NCBI GenBank assembly: GCA_045593265.1
Contig: JAZNWH010000002.1
Coordinates: forward strand, 1-14,894
Direction of reading: 5' to 3'
DNA length: 14,894 nucleotides
From: RGIG8497 sp045593265
GTDB taxonomy: Bacteria > Bacillota > Clostridia > RGIG6154
Part shown: positions 6,666-13,356 of the stretch, in pieces
Layout of the letters: each line of letters starts with the position of its first letter
Numbering within the stretch: the first letter of the stretch is position 1
Made by a program: the position numbers and the translations under genes
Notes under the pieces: model-generated
The model's database searches: none
What the model saw: the letters and a program-made list of their open reading frames with translations, nothing else
What the model was told of the DNA's origin: nothing

Positions 6666-6722
6666 TTAAGCAGTCGCGTTAATATCCGAACCCGTTTTGG
6701 GAACGTGTTTTTACGCCACTGC
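6666..6722. repeat. Partial second copy of the element's left end
   Basis: 57 bases repeat 6390-6446 in the same orientation with two differences (6399/6675 and 6441/6717). Identity stops at 6722. On the minus strand it supplies the last 14 codons and the stop of the phage-like sigma/ArpU gene. The two copies are 276 bp apart. Confidence 0.85.
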
Positions 6723-7083
6723 TTATCTTTTCAACTTCTTTAATTCCCTCACTTATCTTCCTCATGACCTGACGCAAAGAATAATTTGTAAGCTCTGCAA
6801 TGTCATCATAGTTCATAAGATAAACATATCTGTATTCAAGAAGAGTACGCAAAACACTGTCCTTTACATTGGCTATCATATTATAAAGCTTTAGTCTGTC
6901 TGCACATATTGTATCAAACTCATTTTTAGTGTTTTCTTTTATATCCGAAAGGGCGTTATATGCCTGAGACGAAGCTCCGTTTATTCGTTTAGCAATACAA
7001 ACCTGACATTCCAAAAATTCAAGCTGTTTTTTCAGGGCTTTCATTCTCTCGTTAATGTCAAAAATATCATTAAGCTTGTTCAA
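6679..7083 (-). CDS. Phage-type sigma-70 region 4-like / ArpU-like protein, altered C-terminus
   Basis: A 134-residue protein resembling small phage late-gene regulators (DUF1492/ArpU type). An N-terminal helical, coiled-coil-prone part (about 1-60) is followed by a region-4-like helix-turn-helix (about 76-118), where LLEYRYVYLMNYDDIAEL and SLRQVMRKI are the key segments. It starts with TTG, overlapping the TGA of the upstream gene, with GGAGG at proper spacing, which implies translational coupling. Residues 121-134 (SSGVKTRSQNGFGY) come from the repeat, so the natural end has been replaced. The DNA-binding part is complete, so the protein may still work. It is the last gene of the early-type operon. 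Confidence 0.7.
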   Translation of the reverse strand: MNKLNDIFDINERMKALKKQLEFLECQVCIAKRINGASSQAYNALSDIKENTKNEFDTICADRLKLYNMIANVKDSVLRTLLEYRYVYLMNYDDIAELTNYSLRQVMRKISEGIKEVEKISSGVKTRSQNGFGY

Positions 7084-7397
7084 TTTACCCCCCTCCTCTT
7101 TGTAGGTGTAAACAATGGACAGCTATGGACAATATAACTGTCTGTATACTCTCCTGTCTCACCGTTAAGCTTAATTTTTATAGGTGTTGCGTCCCAGTTT
7201 TTAACAGGCACCAGTGCCTTTGACCAGTCGCAGTTGCCACAGGCATTATCACAATCCCAGCAAAGAGTTTCCTTTCTTCTTTTCTTTGGTCTTACTTTAG
7301 TTTTATATTCAACCTTAAATCTGCATCTTTCGCTGCAATAATACTTTCTGAATTTTGCTGTAATTTCTTTTCCGCATATTAAACATTGCTTACTCAT
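7080..7397 (-). CDS. Phage-associated small zinc-finger protein
   Basis: A 105-residue protein with an N-terminal zinc-binding pattern CxxC (C5, C8) and CxxxC (C21, C25), then a basic stretch (KVRPKKRRK), then a second Cys cluster CWDCDNACGNCDW. A late Cys sits in HSCPLF. The CWDC/NACGxCxWS/PVxxW pattern is one I associate with small Firmicutes prophage proteins of unknown role. Metal binding is a safe inference; nucleic-acid binding is likely but unproven. Its ATG overlaps the stop of the 51-residue gene upstream, and its own stop overlaps the next gene's TTG, so the three form one translationally coupled operon. Confidence 0.7.
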   Translation of the reverse strand: MSKQCLICGKEITAKFRKYYCSERCRFKVEYKTKVRPKKRRKETLCWDCDNACGNCDWSKALVPVKNWDATPIKIKLNGETGEYTDSYIVHSCPLFTPTKRRGVN

Positions 7398-7545
7398 TTA
7401 TCTTCTCCTCTCTTTCAATATCCATATCTCTGCAAAACGGACAAACTAAAATTAATTCATAAGGATTTTCATCACATTCATAATGAATTTCCCGTTCGTA
7501 AAAAGGTTTTTCAAACCTTTCTCTGCAATTGAGACACTTATACAT
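7390..7545 (-). CDS. 51-residue zinc-ribbon-like protein
   Basis: A short gene beginning MYKCLNCRERF and ending with a TAA that overlaps the next ATG. Two CxxC pairs (C4, C7 and C36, C39) make a plausible zinc ribbon. The rest is charged and Glu-rich. A strong GGAGG lies 5 bases before the ATG, and the consensus promoter at 7596-7624 is directly upstream, so it is the first gene of the early-type operon. I do not recognise a family; a small phage regulatory or adaptor protein is likely. Two coupled junctions and the strong ribosome site make it real despite its size. Confidence 0.72.
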   Translation of the reverse strand: MYKCLNCRERFEKPFYEREIHYECDENPYELILVCPFCRDMDIEREEKINE

Positions 7546-7560
7546 TAAACCTCCACAAAT

Positions 7561-7577
7561 ATTGAATTTTATTCAAT
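7561..7577. promoter_or_regulatory. Operator palindrome 1
   Basis: Perfect ATTGAAT-TTT-ATTCAAT. It lies downstream of the early promoter, between its start site and the 51-residue gene. An extra half site ATTGAAT follows at 7580-7586. It is probably bound by the divergent XRE repressor. Confidence 0.7.
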
Positions 7578-7595
7578 TTATTGAATGCAAATCAT

Positions 7596-7624
7596 ATTAT
7601 AATTGAATATTATTCAAATGTCAA
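7596..7624 (-). promoter_or_regulatory. Early-operon promoter with operator 2 filling its spacer
   Basis: On the minus strand: TTGACA (7619-7624), a 17-bp spacer, then TATAAT (7596-7601), a perfect consensus. The spacer (7602-7618) is exactly the palindrome WTTGAAT-N3-ATTCAAT, so a bound repressor would block RNA polymerase. This promoter drives the three-gene operon ending at 6679. Confidence 0.82.
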
Positions 7625-7631
7625 CCATTTT

Positions 7632-7648
7632 TTTGAATTAAATTCAAT
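7632..7648. promoter_or_regulatory. Operator palindrome 3
   Basis: TTTGAAT-TAA-ATTCAAT, between the -35 boxes of the two divergent promoters, ending 8 bases before the repressor promoter -35. From there a bound repressor could activate or repress its own gene. Confidence 0.7.
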
Positions 7649-7656
7649 TTTTCCTA

Positions 7657-7685
7657 TTGACAAAAAAACAATCTTCATTTATAAT
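7657..7685 (+). promoter_or_regulatory. Promoter for the XRE repressor gene
   Basis: TTGACA (7657-7662), a 17-bp spacer, then TATAAT (7680-7685), a perfect consensus, 21 bases before the ATG at 7707. Confidence 0.82.
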
Positions 7686-7706
7686 AATATGCACAGAGGT
7701 GATTAA

Positions 7707-8087
7707 ATGCTTGCTTCAAGACTAAAGGAGCTGAGAAAAAGCAGAGGACTCACACAAAAAAGTATTGCAGATATTTTCAACCTCGACACATCAAGCATCT
7801 GCAAATATGAATCAAATCAGGCATCACCCCCGTCTGATATTGTGAAGAGATTCGCTGAGTTTTTTCAGGTAACTACCGATTATTTGTATGGACTTTCCGA
7901 TAACCCAAATCCACCCATACAGCAAAATGACGAGGTTAGCGCAAAGCTTGCAGAGCTTAAAGATGGTCCGGGATACCGTATACTTTGCGACCTTATAAGA
8001 AATGCAAGTGAAGAAGATATTGAAAAATTAAAGATTATTCATGACACATTAAAAAGCAAAAGCAGACAAGGAGGTGCAGATGAGTAA
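7707..8087 (+). CDS. XRE/cI-like transcriptional repressor
   Basis: A 126-residue regulator. The N-terminal HTH_3 domain (about 4-62) has the usual layout: LASRLKELR, GLTQKSIADIF, TSSICKYES, then FQVTTDYLYGLSD, the common end of this domain. A short linker (65-75) leads to a helical C-terminal part (76-122) that may mediate dimer formation. There is no peptidase (LexA-type) domain, so induction would depend on another factor such as the ImmA-like protein encoded next. GAGGTG precedes the ATG. Its stop overlaps the next start. The three palindromes at 7561-7648 are its probable binding sites (inference from position and symmetry). Confidence 0.88.
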   Translation: MLASRLKELRKSRGLTQKSIADIFNLDTSSICKYESNQASPPSDIVKRFAEFFQVTTDYLYGLSDNPNPPIQQNDEVSAKLAELKDGPGYRILCDLIRNASEEDIEKLKIIHDTLKSKSRQGGADE

Positions 8088-8286
8088 TATCATTGTCCGT
8101 ATAATTGATTTACCCTGCACTGTAAGAGGATACACGGCATTGGATGACGAAGGGGATTATAATATCTATCTTAATGCCAGACTCAGCCCACAACAACAAA
8201 AAAGTGCCTACAACCACGAAATGAAACATATTTCGAGGGATGACTGGCACGACTCAAAAACCATAGAAATGGCTGAATATATGTAA
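8080..8286 (+). CDS. Short ImmA/IrrE-like metallopeptidase
   Basis: A 68-residue protein with HEMKH, a zinc HExxH-type motif of gluzincin-like peptidases, followed by D-D-W. ImmA family members cleave the phage repressor in the neighbouring gene, and this gene overlaps the XRE gene by 8 bases with AAGGAGG just ahead. I chose the ATG at 8080 over a GTG at 8074 because of that spacing. At 68 residues it is about half the size of typical ImmA (~130-170) and ends soon after the zinc helix. It may be a short phage-type variant or a truncated remnant. A terminator follows directly. Confidence 0.72.
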   Translation: MSNIIVRIIDLPCTVRGYTALDDEGDYNIYLNARLSPQQQKSAYNHEMKHISRDDWHDSKTIEMAEYM

Positions 8287-8290
8287 AAAA

Positions 8291-8336
8291 GGCATATCCA
8301 AGGATTTTAACACCTTGAATATGCCTTATGTTTTTT
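8291..8336. terminator. Bidirectional terminator after the ImmA-like gene
   Basis: The stem GGCATAT/ATATGCC plus CAAGG/CCTTG (8291-8325) encloses a short loop. T-rich sequence lies on the right and AAAAAA on the left. It separates the phage-type module from the converging AI-2E family gene, whose stop is at 8336-8338. Confidence 0.85.
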
Positions 8337-9577
8337 CATTTTATTTCCGAATCTGTATTAATGATGCTTTCATTAGCAACAGGTTTTTTTGATGGTTTTT
8401 CCATTCTTTTATACACATATTTTCTGATAAGACAGTAAAGAACTGAGCATACAGGAACACTGAAAAGCATACCTGCAACACCCGATATTCTTCCGCCTAC
8501 AGTTACTGCTGCAAGGACCCATATACCCGGAAGCCCCACTGATTTACCTACTACCTTAGGATAAATAAGGTTATTTTCAAGTTGCTGAAGAATAAGCAGA
8601 AAAATAATAAACCATAATGCATCCAAAGGATTAATAAGAAGTATTAAGAATGCACCCACAACACAACCTACAAAAGCACCGAAAACAGGAATAAGTGCAG
8701 TAAATCCTACCAGAACCGAAATGACGGATGCATAAGGGAAACCGAAAATAATCATTCCTATAAAGCACAAAAGTCCAAGTATTACGGCTTCGGTAAGCTG
8801 GCCTGTTACAAAATTTGTAAATGTTATATTAGCAAGTCCCAGAAAATTGATTATCTTGTCGCTTTTCTTGGCAGGCATAACTGAATACATAACCATTCTG
8901 CTTTGTCTGCACAATTTTTCTTTCTGCAACAGCAAATACATAGAAAAACCGATTGCGATAGCAATATTCATAATTACACTGAAAATTGACGTTGTTATAC
9001 TTACTGTTTTATCTATAAAGCTGTTTCCGTAAACCCTGACTATATCATTAAGTATTTCACCTATTTTATCGTAATCAAACTGAATCTGAGGAATAATTAT
9101 GTTGTATTTTTCAAAGAAATGAACTACACCATTCCACCAATTTTCAAGATTAAGCACATAACTTGGAAGCATATTTATAAAATTGTATCCTGTTTTTATA
9201 AACTGAGGAACAATCATAAAGATTACTGCAAAAACAACACCGAAAAGCAACAAAACGCTAAGCAAAAGACAAATTGGTCTTTTAAGCTTATATTTTAATT
9301 TGCTTTTACTTTTTCTGAAAATTTTCTCCCACAATTTTTCTACAGGACATAAAATTGCATTAATGACAAAAGCTACACAAAAGCCTGTAATAAGAGGAGA
9401 AAAAATACTGATAATCCATCTGACTGCCGAAACTACTACAGAAATATGACGTATAAAGGAATAAAACAACACGCCAAAGACAACCAACAGCAAAGCATAT
9501 TTAAAACTATTACTGTTAACAGGTATTTCTATTTTGGAATTTTGTTCATCCTTTTTTATGAATTTGTCATTTTTCAT
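8336..9577 (-). CDS. AI-2E family transporter-like membrane protein
   Basis: A 413-residue polytopic protein of the AI-2E transporter family (PF01594). A cytosolic N-terminus (1-25) is followed by helical pairs at about 26-75 and 100-125, a soluble segment (130-190), and a helix cluster from 195 on. The conserved GFTALIPVFGAFVG (291-304) and QQLENNLIYPKVVGKSVGLP (331-350) are clear family marks. Members are variously proposed to move the autoinducer AI-2 or to be sodium/proton antiporters; the substrate here is unknown. The ATG overlaps the end of the CorC-family gene by 11 bases, so the two are one operon, probably translationally coupled. The C-terminal tail (about 390-413) is charged. Confidence 0.9.
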   Translation of the reverse strand: MKNDKFIKKDEQNSKIEIPVNSNSFKYALLLVVFGVLFYSFIRHISVVVSAVRWIISIFSPLITGFCVAFVINAILCPVEKLWEKIFRKSKSKLKYKLKRPICLLLSVLLLFGVVFAVIFMIVPQFIKTGYNFINMLPSYVLNLENWWNGVVHFFEKYNIIIPQIQFDYDKIGEILNDIVRVYGNSFIDKTVSITTSIFSVIMNIAIAIGFSMYLLLQKEKLCRQSRMVMYSVMPAKKSDKIINFLGLANITFTNFVTGQLTEAVILGLLCFIGMIIFGFPYASVISVLVGFTALIPVFGAFVGCVVGAFLILLINPLDALWFIIFLLILQQLENNLIYPKVVGKSVGLPGIWVLAAVTVGGRISGVAGMLFSVPVCSVLYCLIRKYVYKRMEKPSKKPVANESIINTDSEIK

Positions 9578-10838
9578 TAGTTTTTACCGCCTCCGATTCG
9601 TCTTCCGTTTTTTCGTTGCTGACAACCTTAACCGTTACTACACGGTGTGCGTCAGTTTCGGTTATGGTTATTTCAAGATTATCATACACAAAATTATCAT
9701 CTGTGTGAGGAACAGACCCAAGCTGCTCCATTACCCAACCACCTAAAGATACGCTGTCGGTTTCAGTTTCGATGTCAAAAAACTCACAGAAATCGTCAAT
9801 GTTTACATTACCGTCAACATAGTAGCTGTTGTCCTGAATTTTTCTGAAGTCTTCAACAATTTCATCGTGCTCGTCCCATATTTCGCCCACAAGCTCTTCT
9901 AATATGTCTTCCATTGTTACGATACCTAAGGTGCCGCCATATTCGTCAATAACAATGGCAATATGAGATTTTTCCTTCTGGAAAAGTGTCAAAAGCTCAC
10001 TGATTTTTTCTGACTTATGAATAAACAAAGGAGGTGTAATAATTTCCTTTATTTCCTTTTTGGTTATACCTGTTCCTACATAAAAATCTTTCTGGTGAAT
10101 AACACCCACAATCGTATCAATATTTTCTTCATATACCAAAAGTCTTGAGTATCCTGACTGAGTGAAAACTTTTGCTATTTCCTCTTTTGTGTCATCAATA
10201 CTTACAGCCTCAAGGTCAACACGGTGAGTTAAAATATCCTCTGCCTCGCGATCTGTAAATTCAATAGCATTTCTCAGCAAATCGCCTTCACTTTCACCGA
10301 TTGAGCCTTCCTGCTGAACCTCTTCTACCAGCATAAGAAGTTCATCCTGAGACATTTTTGCATCTTCTTCAACCTTTAAAATCTTATTAATAAGCTTTTT
10401 CCATAATGAAAAAAGAAAATTAACAGGGGTAAGAAATCCTATAAGTATTCTTATAAAAGGTGCAGAAAACATCGCAAACTTTTCAGGCATATCCTTTGCT
10501 ATACTCTTTGGTGTTATTTCACCAAAAATAAGGATAACAACTGTAACTACAATAGTAGAAACTGTTGCACCAAGCTCATTATCGTTCAAAATTTTAACAA
10601 AAAGAACAGTACCTACAGATGCAACAAGAATATTTACTATGTTGTTGCCGATAAGAATAGTAGAAATAAGCTTGTCATATTTTTCCGAAAGAGCAAGAGT
10701 AAGCTCTGCCTTTTTATTCCCTTTTTCCACCAAAGTTTTAAGCCTTGTTTTGTTAAGTGATGAAAATGCTGTTTCAGTAGCTGAAAAATATGCCGACATA
10801 AGAACACAAATCACCATTATTATAATATACGTATCCAT
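9567..10838 (-). CDS. CNNM/CorC-HlyC family transporter (DUF21-CBS-CorC)
   Basis: A 423-residue protein with the standard family order: CNNM (DUF21) membrane domain (about 1-150, with FSATETAFSS at 18-27 and GEITPKSIA at 106-114), a CBS pair (about 200-325, with DEYGGTLGIVTMEDILEE), then a CorC_HlyC C-terminal domain (about 338-410). Relatives are often annotated 'hemolysin', but CorC/CNNM proteins are known for magnesium or cobalt efflux and sodium-linked transport with ATP-binding CBS domains. Ion transport is therefore the better inference. Ribosome site AAAGGAG is about 12 bases before the ATG, a rather long gap. Upstream is a promoter, a ~130-nt leader and a terminator, which hints at attenuation. 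Confidence 0.9.
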   Translation of the reverse strand: MDTYIIIMVICVLMSAYFSATETAFSSLNKTRLKTLVEKGNKKAELTLALSEKYDKLISTILIGNNIVNILVASVGTVLFVKILNDNELGATVSTIVVTVVILIFGEITPKSIAKDMPEKFAMFSAPFIRILIGFLTPVNFLFSLWKKLINKILKVEEDAKMSQDELLMLVEEVQQEGSIGESEGDLLRNAIEFTDREAEDILTHRVDLEAVSIDDTKEEIAKVFTQSGYSRLLVYEENIDTIVGVIHQKDFYVGTGITKKEIKEIITPPLFIHKSEKISELLTLFQKEKSHIAIVIDEYGGTLGIVTMEDILEELVGEIWDEHDEIVEDFRKIQDNSYYVDGNVNIDDFCEFFDIETETDSVSLGGWVMEQLGSVPHTDDNFVYDNLEITITETDAHRVVTVKVVSNEKTEDESEAVKTNEK

Positions 10839-10908
10839 TTCTGAAAAATAACTCCTTTTAATTAATCTGAAAATGTTATAATTTTCAATTCAAATCCTTT
10901 TTTAGACG

Positions 10909-10950
10909 CAAAAAAGCACACCTACACCATAAACAATAGCGTAGATATGC
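10909..10950 (-). terminator. Intrinsic terminator in the leader of the CorC-family gene
   Basis: On the minus strand, 10950-10939 pairs with 10928-10916 in a 12-bp stem including G-U pairs, then TTTTTT (10915-10910). It sits after the promoter at 11048-11076 and 70 bases before the CorC-family ATG. It could end the aroA operon, a small RNA, or act as an attenuator. Confidence 0.82.
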
Positions 10951-11041
10951 CTTATATTTAAAGGTCAAATTATAACAGTTGGCAGGGTCCGCGTCGCTGT
11001 TACTGTCCATAATCCGTTAATTCCTCCGTTTATAATATTTC
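10951..11041 (-). promoter_or_regulatory. Candidate regulatory leader of the CorC-family gene
   Basis: About 90 transcribed bases lie between the predicted start site (near 11041) and the terminator. A hairpin with arms TAACAG/CTGTTA (10973-10978 with 10997-11002) and a GC-rich 18-base loop is visible, followed by a CCTT/AAGG stem touching the terminator. This GC-rich patch stands out in AT-rich DNA. It does not match the M-box, Mn (yybP-ykoY), NiCo or other riboswitches I know. I could not find a clear antiterminator, so the leader role is inference. Confidence 0.4.
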
Positions 11042-11047
11042 CACATC

Positions 11048-11076
11048 ATTGTAGCATAAGTATTGTCTTATGTCAA
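11048..11076 (-). promoter_or_regulatory. Strong promoter overlapping the aroA stop codon
   Basis: On the minus strand: TTGACA (11071-11076, covering the aroA TGA), a 17-bp spacer, then TACAAT (11048-11053). It starts the leader and CorC-family/AI-2E transcript independently of the aro operon. Confidence 0.8.
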
Positions 11077-12266
11077 GATTTTTCTATAATAATACCTAAT
11101 TTTTCTATTGCCTCAAAAAAGTCGGGATAGCTTTTTTTAACTGCCTCCGCTCCGTCAATTTCCCCCGAACAAAGGGTAAAAAGAAGAGCCATTGACATTG
11201 CAATTCTGTGGTCATTGTGAGAAGATGCTGTTTTATTTACTAAAGGCACAAAAGGAAAAACCTCTATGCTGTTTTCGAAAATATTCACCTTGCCACCCAC
11301 ATTTTCAAGTTCCTGTTTCATAACCTGTCCACGGTCGCTTTCCTTGATTTTCAGGCGTTTTGTTCCTGTAAAGGTTGCTCCCTTGTTCATTGCTGCTACC
11401 ACCATTAAAACAGGCACTAAATCAGGACAGTCGGAAACGTCAAAGGTTTCATTTTTTTCCATCATTGTGTCAATAATTTCCTTATATACTCTATCCCCTT
11501 GCAGGGTATTTTCGTTAATGCCTTTTACCAAAACATCTCCACCAAGGGCATTAAAGGCATACAAAAATGCCGCATTTGACATATCGCCCTCTACTGCCTT
11601 TTTTATAGGCTTATAGTTTTGATTACCTTTTATATAAAAATTATTATCGTCTTTTACCACATCTATACCACTGTCAATTAATGCCTGCAAGGTTAAATCC
11701 ACATAAGAAGCACTTTCAAAAGGTGGTATTATTTTAATTACACTGTCTCCGTCGCAAAGAGGAAGTGCAAACAACAGTCCTGTAATAAACTGACTGCTGA
11801 TATCTCCCTTTAAGACATATTCACCTGCTTCAAGCTTTCCTTTGACTTTAAGATAATCTTCGCCTTTTTCAAACAAAAAGCCTTTTTCTCTGCATATATC
11901 TTCGTAAATACCAAGAGGTCTCTCAAACAGTCTTTTTGCACCTCTGAAAGTAATTTCTTTGTCAAAAAGCAGTGCTATAGGCACAAAAAACCTTAAGGTG
12001 CTTCCGCTTTCATTACAAAAAAGCTCATTATCTATAAGAAAATTTCCACCGTTTATACTTACTCTGTCTTCACAAACATCAACTTCTCCGCCTAAAGCCT
12101 TTATGCAGTTTATTGTAGCTTTTATATCTTCAGAAAAAGAAACAGATGTTATTTCGCTTTTGCCTTTGGCAAGAAAGGCACAAATTAAATCTCTGTGAGC
12201 AATACTCTTGGAAGGCGGAGCAAAAGCAGTTCCCTCTGCCCTGCTCTTTTTAATTTTAATTTTCAT
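11073..12266 (-). CDS. aroA: 3-phosphoshikimate 1-carboxyvinyltransferase (EPSP synthase)
   Basis: 397 residues; joins phosphoenolpyruvate to shikimate 3-phosphate in the sixth shikimate step. Visible motifs are PPSKSIAHR (17-25, binding Lys20, Ser21, Arg25), NESGSTLRFF (85-94), SSQF (157-160), DCPD with catalytic Asp282, RLKIKESDRG with Glu309, and SHNDHRIAMS near the C-terminus. It is shorter than the usual 420-440. The variant NESGST replaces the more common N-(A/S)GT, as in some Clostridia-type enzymes. Both duplicated half-domains are complete. The ATG shares one base with the aroC stop (TAATG), indicating coupled translation. It is the last gene of the visible pheA-aroB-aroC-aroA operon. 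Confidence 0.95.
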   Translation of the reverse strand: MKIKIKKSRAEGTAFAPPSKSIAHRDLICAFLAKGKSEITSVSFSEDIKATINCIKALGGEVDVCEDRVSINGGNFLIDNELFCNESGSTLRFFVPIALLFDKEITFRGAKRLFERPLGIYEDICREKGFLFEKGEDYLKVKGKLEAGEYVLKGDISSQFITGLLFALPLCDGDSVIKIIPPFESASYVDLTLQALIDSGIDVVKDDNNFYIKGNQNYKPIKKAVEGDMSNAAFLYAFNALGGDVLVKGINENTLQGDRVYKEIIDTMMEKNETFDVSDCPDLVPVLMVVAAMNKGATFTGTKRLKIKESDRGQVMKQELENVGGKVNIFENSIEVFPFVPLVNKTASSHNDHRIAMSMALLFTLCSGEIDGAEAVKKSYPDFFEAIEKLGIIIEKS

Positions 12267-13342
12267 TACAAATTCCCCTTATAAAGCATATCACATACAG
12301 AAATTGCGGTAACGCTGTCAGCTACAACTCTTGCTCTGTGAATTATTGCAGGGTCGTGGCGTCCTTCAATTTTTATGTTTGTATTTTCCATATTTGCAAA
12401 ATCTATTGTGCTTTGTTCCTTGTAAATCGAAGGAGTAGGCTTAACTGCACAGTTCACAATAACAGGCATACCGTTGGTAATACCTCCATTTATACCGCCA
12501 TTGTTATTTGTTAAGGTTTTAACAGATGAGTTTTCAACTGCAAAGGGGTCATTTGCCTGAGAGCCTTTCATACGGGCAAAATCAAATCCTGCTCCGAATT
12601 CAACACCCTTAATTCCCGGGATTGAGAAAAGTCCTTTTGCAAGAACACCCTCAAAGGTATCAAACCATGGGTCTCCTACTCCTGCTGGCAAACCAAAAAT
12701 TGCAGTCTGCAGAATACCACCCACGCTGTCTCCTTCCAAGGCAGCTTCTTCAATTTTCTTTTTCATTTTCTCTTCAGCTATATTATCGAGAACTGCAAAT
12801 TCGCACTGAGAAAGCTTTTTATAATCTTCATCAAGATTATTGAATTCTCTGTCTCTTATACCACCACACTCTAAAATATGAGTACAGATGTATATGCCTC
12901 TGCTCATAAGGTATTTAATGAGAATTGCACCTACTGCCACAAGAGGTGCAGTAATTCTGCCTGAAAAGTGCCCTCCGCCTCTGTAATCATTAAATCCCTT
13001 ATACTTTATAAATCCTGTATAATCAGCATGAGACGGACGTGCAAGAGATTTCATTTTAGAATAATCCTTTGACTTGGTATCTTCATTTTCTATAATAACA
13101 GTTATTGGCGTGCCTGTAGTTTTACCGTCGAAAACTCCACTCACGATATTAACCTTATCTGCCTCATTACGTTTTGTTGAAATTTTACCTTTAGCACGGC
13201 GTTTTTCCATTTGTGAATTTATAAATTCTGTATCTATTTCAACCCCTGCCTCAAGTCCGTCAAGAACAGCACCAATACTTTTTCCGTGGCTTTCACCGAA
13301 TAATGTAACTGTTATTCTGTCCCCATATGAATTAAAACTCAT
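12266..13342 (-). CDS. aroC: Chorismate synthase
   Basis: 358 residues, normal length; converts EPSP to chorismate with reduced FMN. Hallmarks are TLFGESHGKSIG near the N-terminus (His19), FNDYRGGGHFSGRITAP with the FMN-binding Arg and Gly-rich loop near residue 120, and GRHDP followed by the conserved His and Arg (IHRARV) near residue 327. All three signature regions are intact. An AAGGTG site precedes the ATG. The gene lies 14 bases after aroB and overlaps aroA by one base. No flavin reductase domain is fused, so it is the monofunctional type. Confidence 0.97.
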   Translation of the reverse strand: MSFNSYGDRITVTLFGESHGKSIGAVLDGLEAGVEIDTEFINSQMEKRRAKGKISTKRNEADKVNIVSGVFDGKTTGTPITVIIENEDTKSKDYSKMKSLARPSHADYTGFIKYKGFNDYRGGGHFSGRITAPLVAVGAILIKYLMSRGIYICTHILECGGIRDREFNNLDEDYKKLSQCEFAVLDNIAEEKMKKKIEEAALEGDSVGGILQTAIFGLPAGVGDPWFDTFEGVLAKGLFSIPGIKGVEFGAGFDFARMKGSQANDPFAVENSSVKTLTNNNGGINGGITNGMPVIVNCAVKPTPSIYKEQSTIDFANMENTNIKIEGRHDPAIIHRARVVADSVTAISVCDMLYKGNL

Positions 13343-13356
13343 TTATTTCACCTTCA

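Noticed and set aside
6390..6722. The 57-bp direct repeats as prophage attachment sites
   Set aside because: They enclose only the 270-bp element, not the phage-type genes, and the inverted ends fit a small transposable element better.
10885..11010. 41-codon minus-strand reading frame in the CorC-family leader starting at an ATG after GGAGG
   Set aside because: The GGAGG lies 12 bases from the ATG, the frame runs through the terminator stem, and the peptide shows no leader-peptide logic such as repeated regulatory codons.
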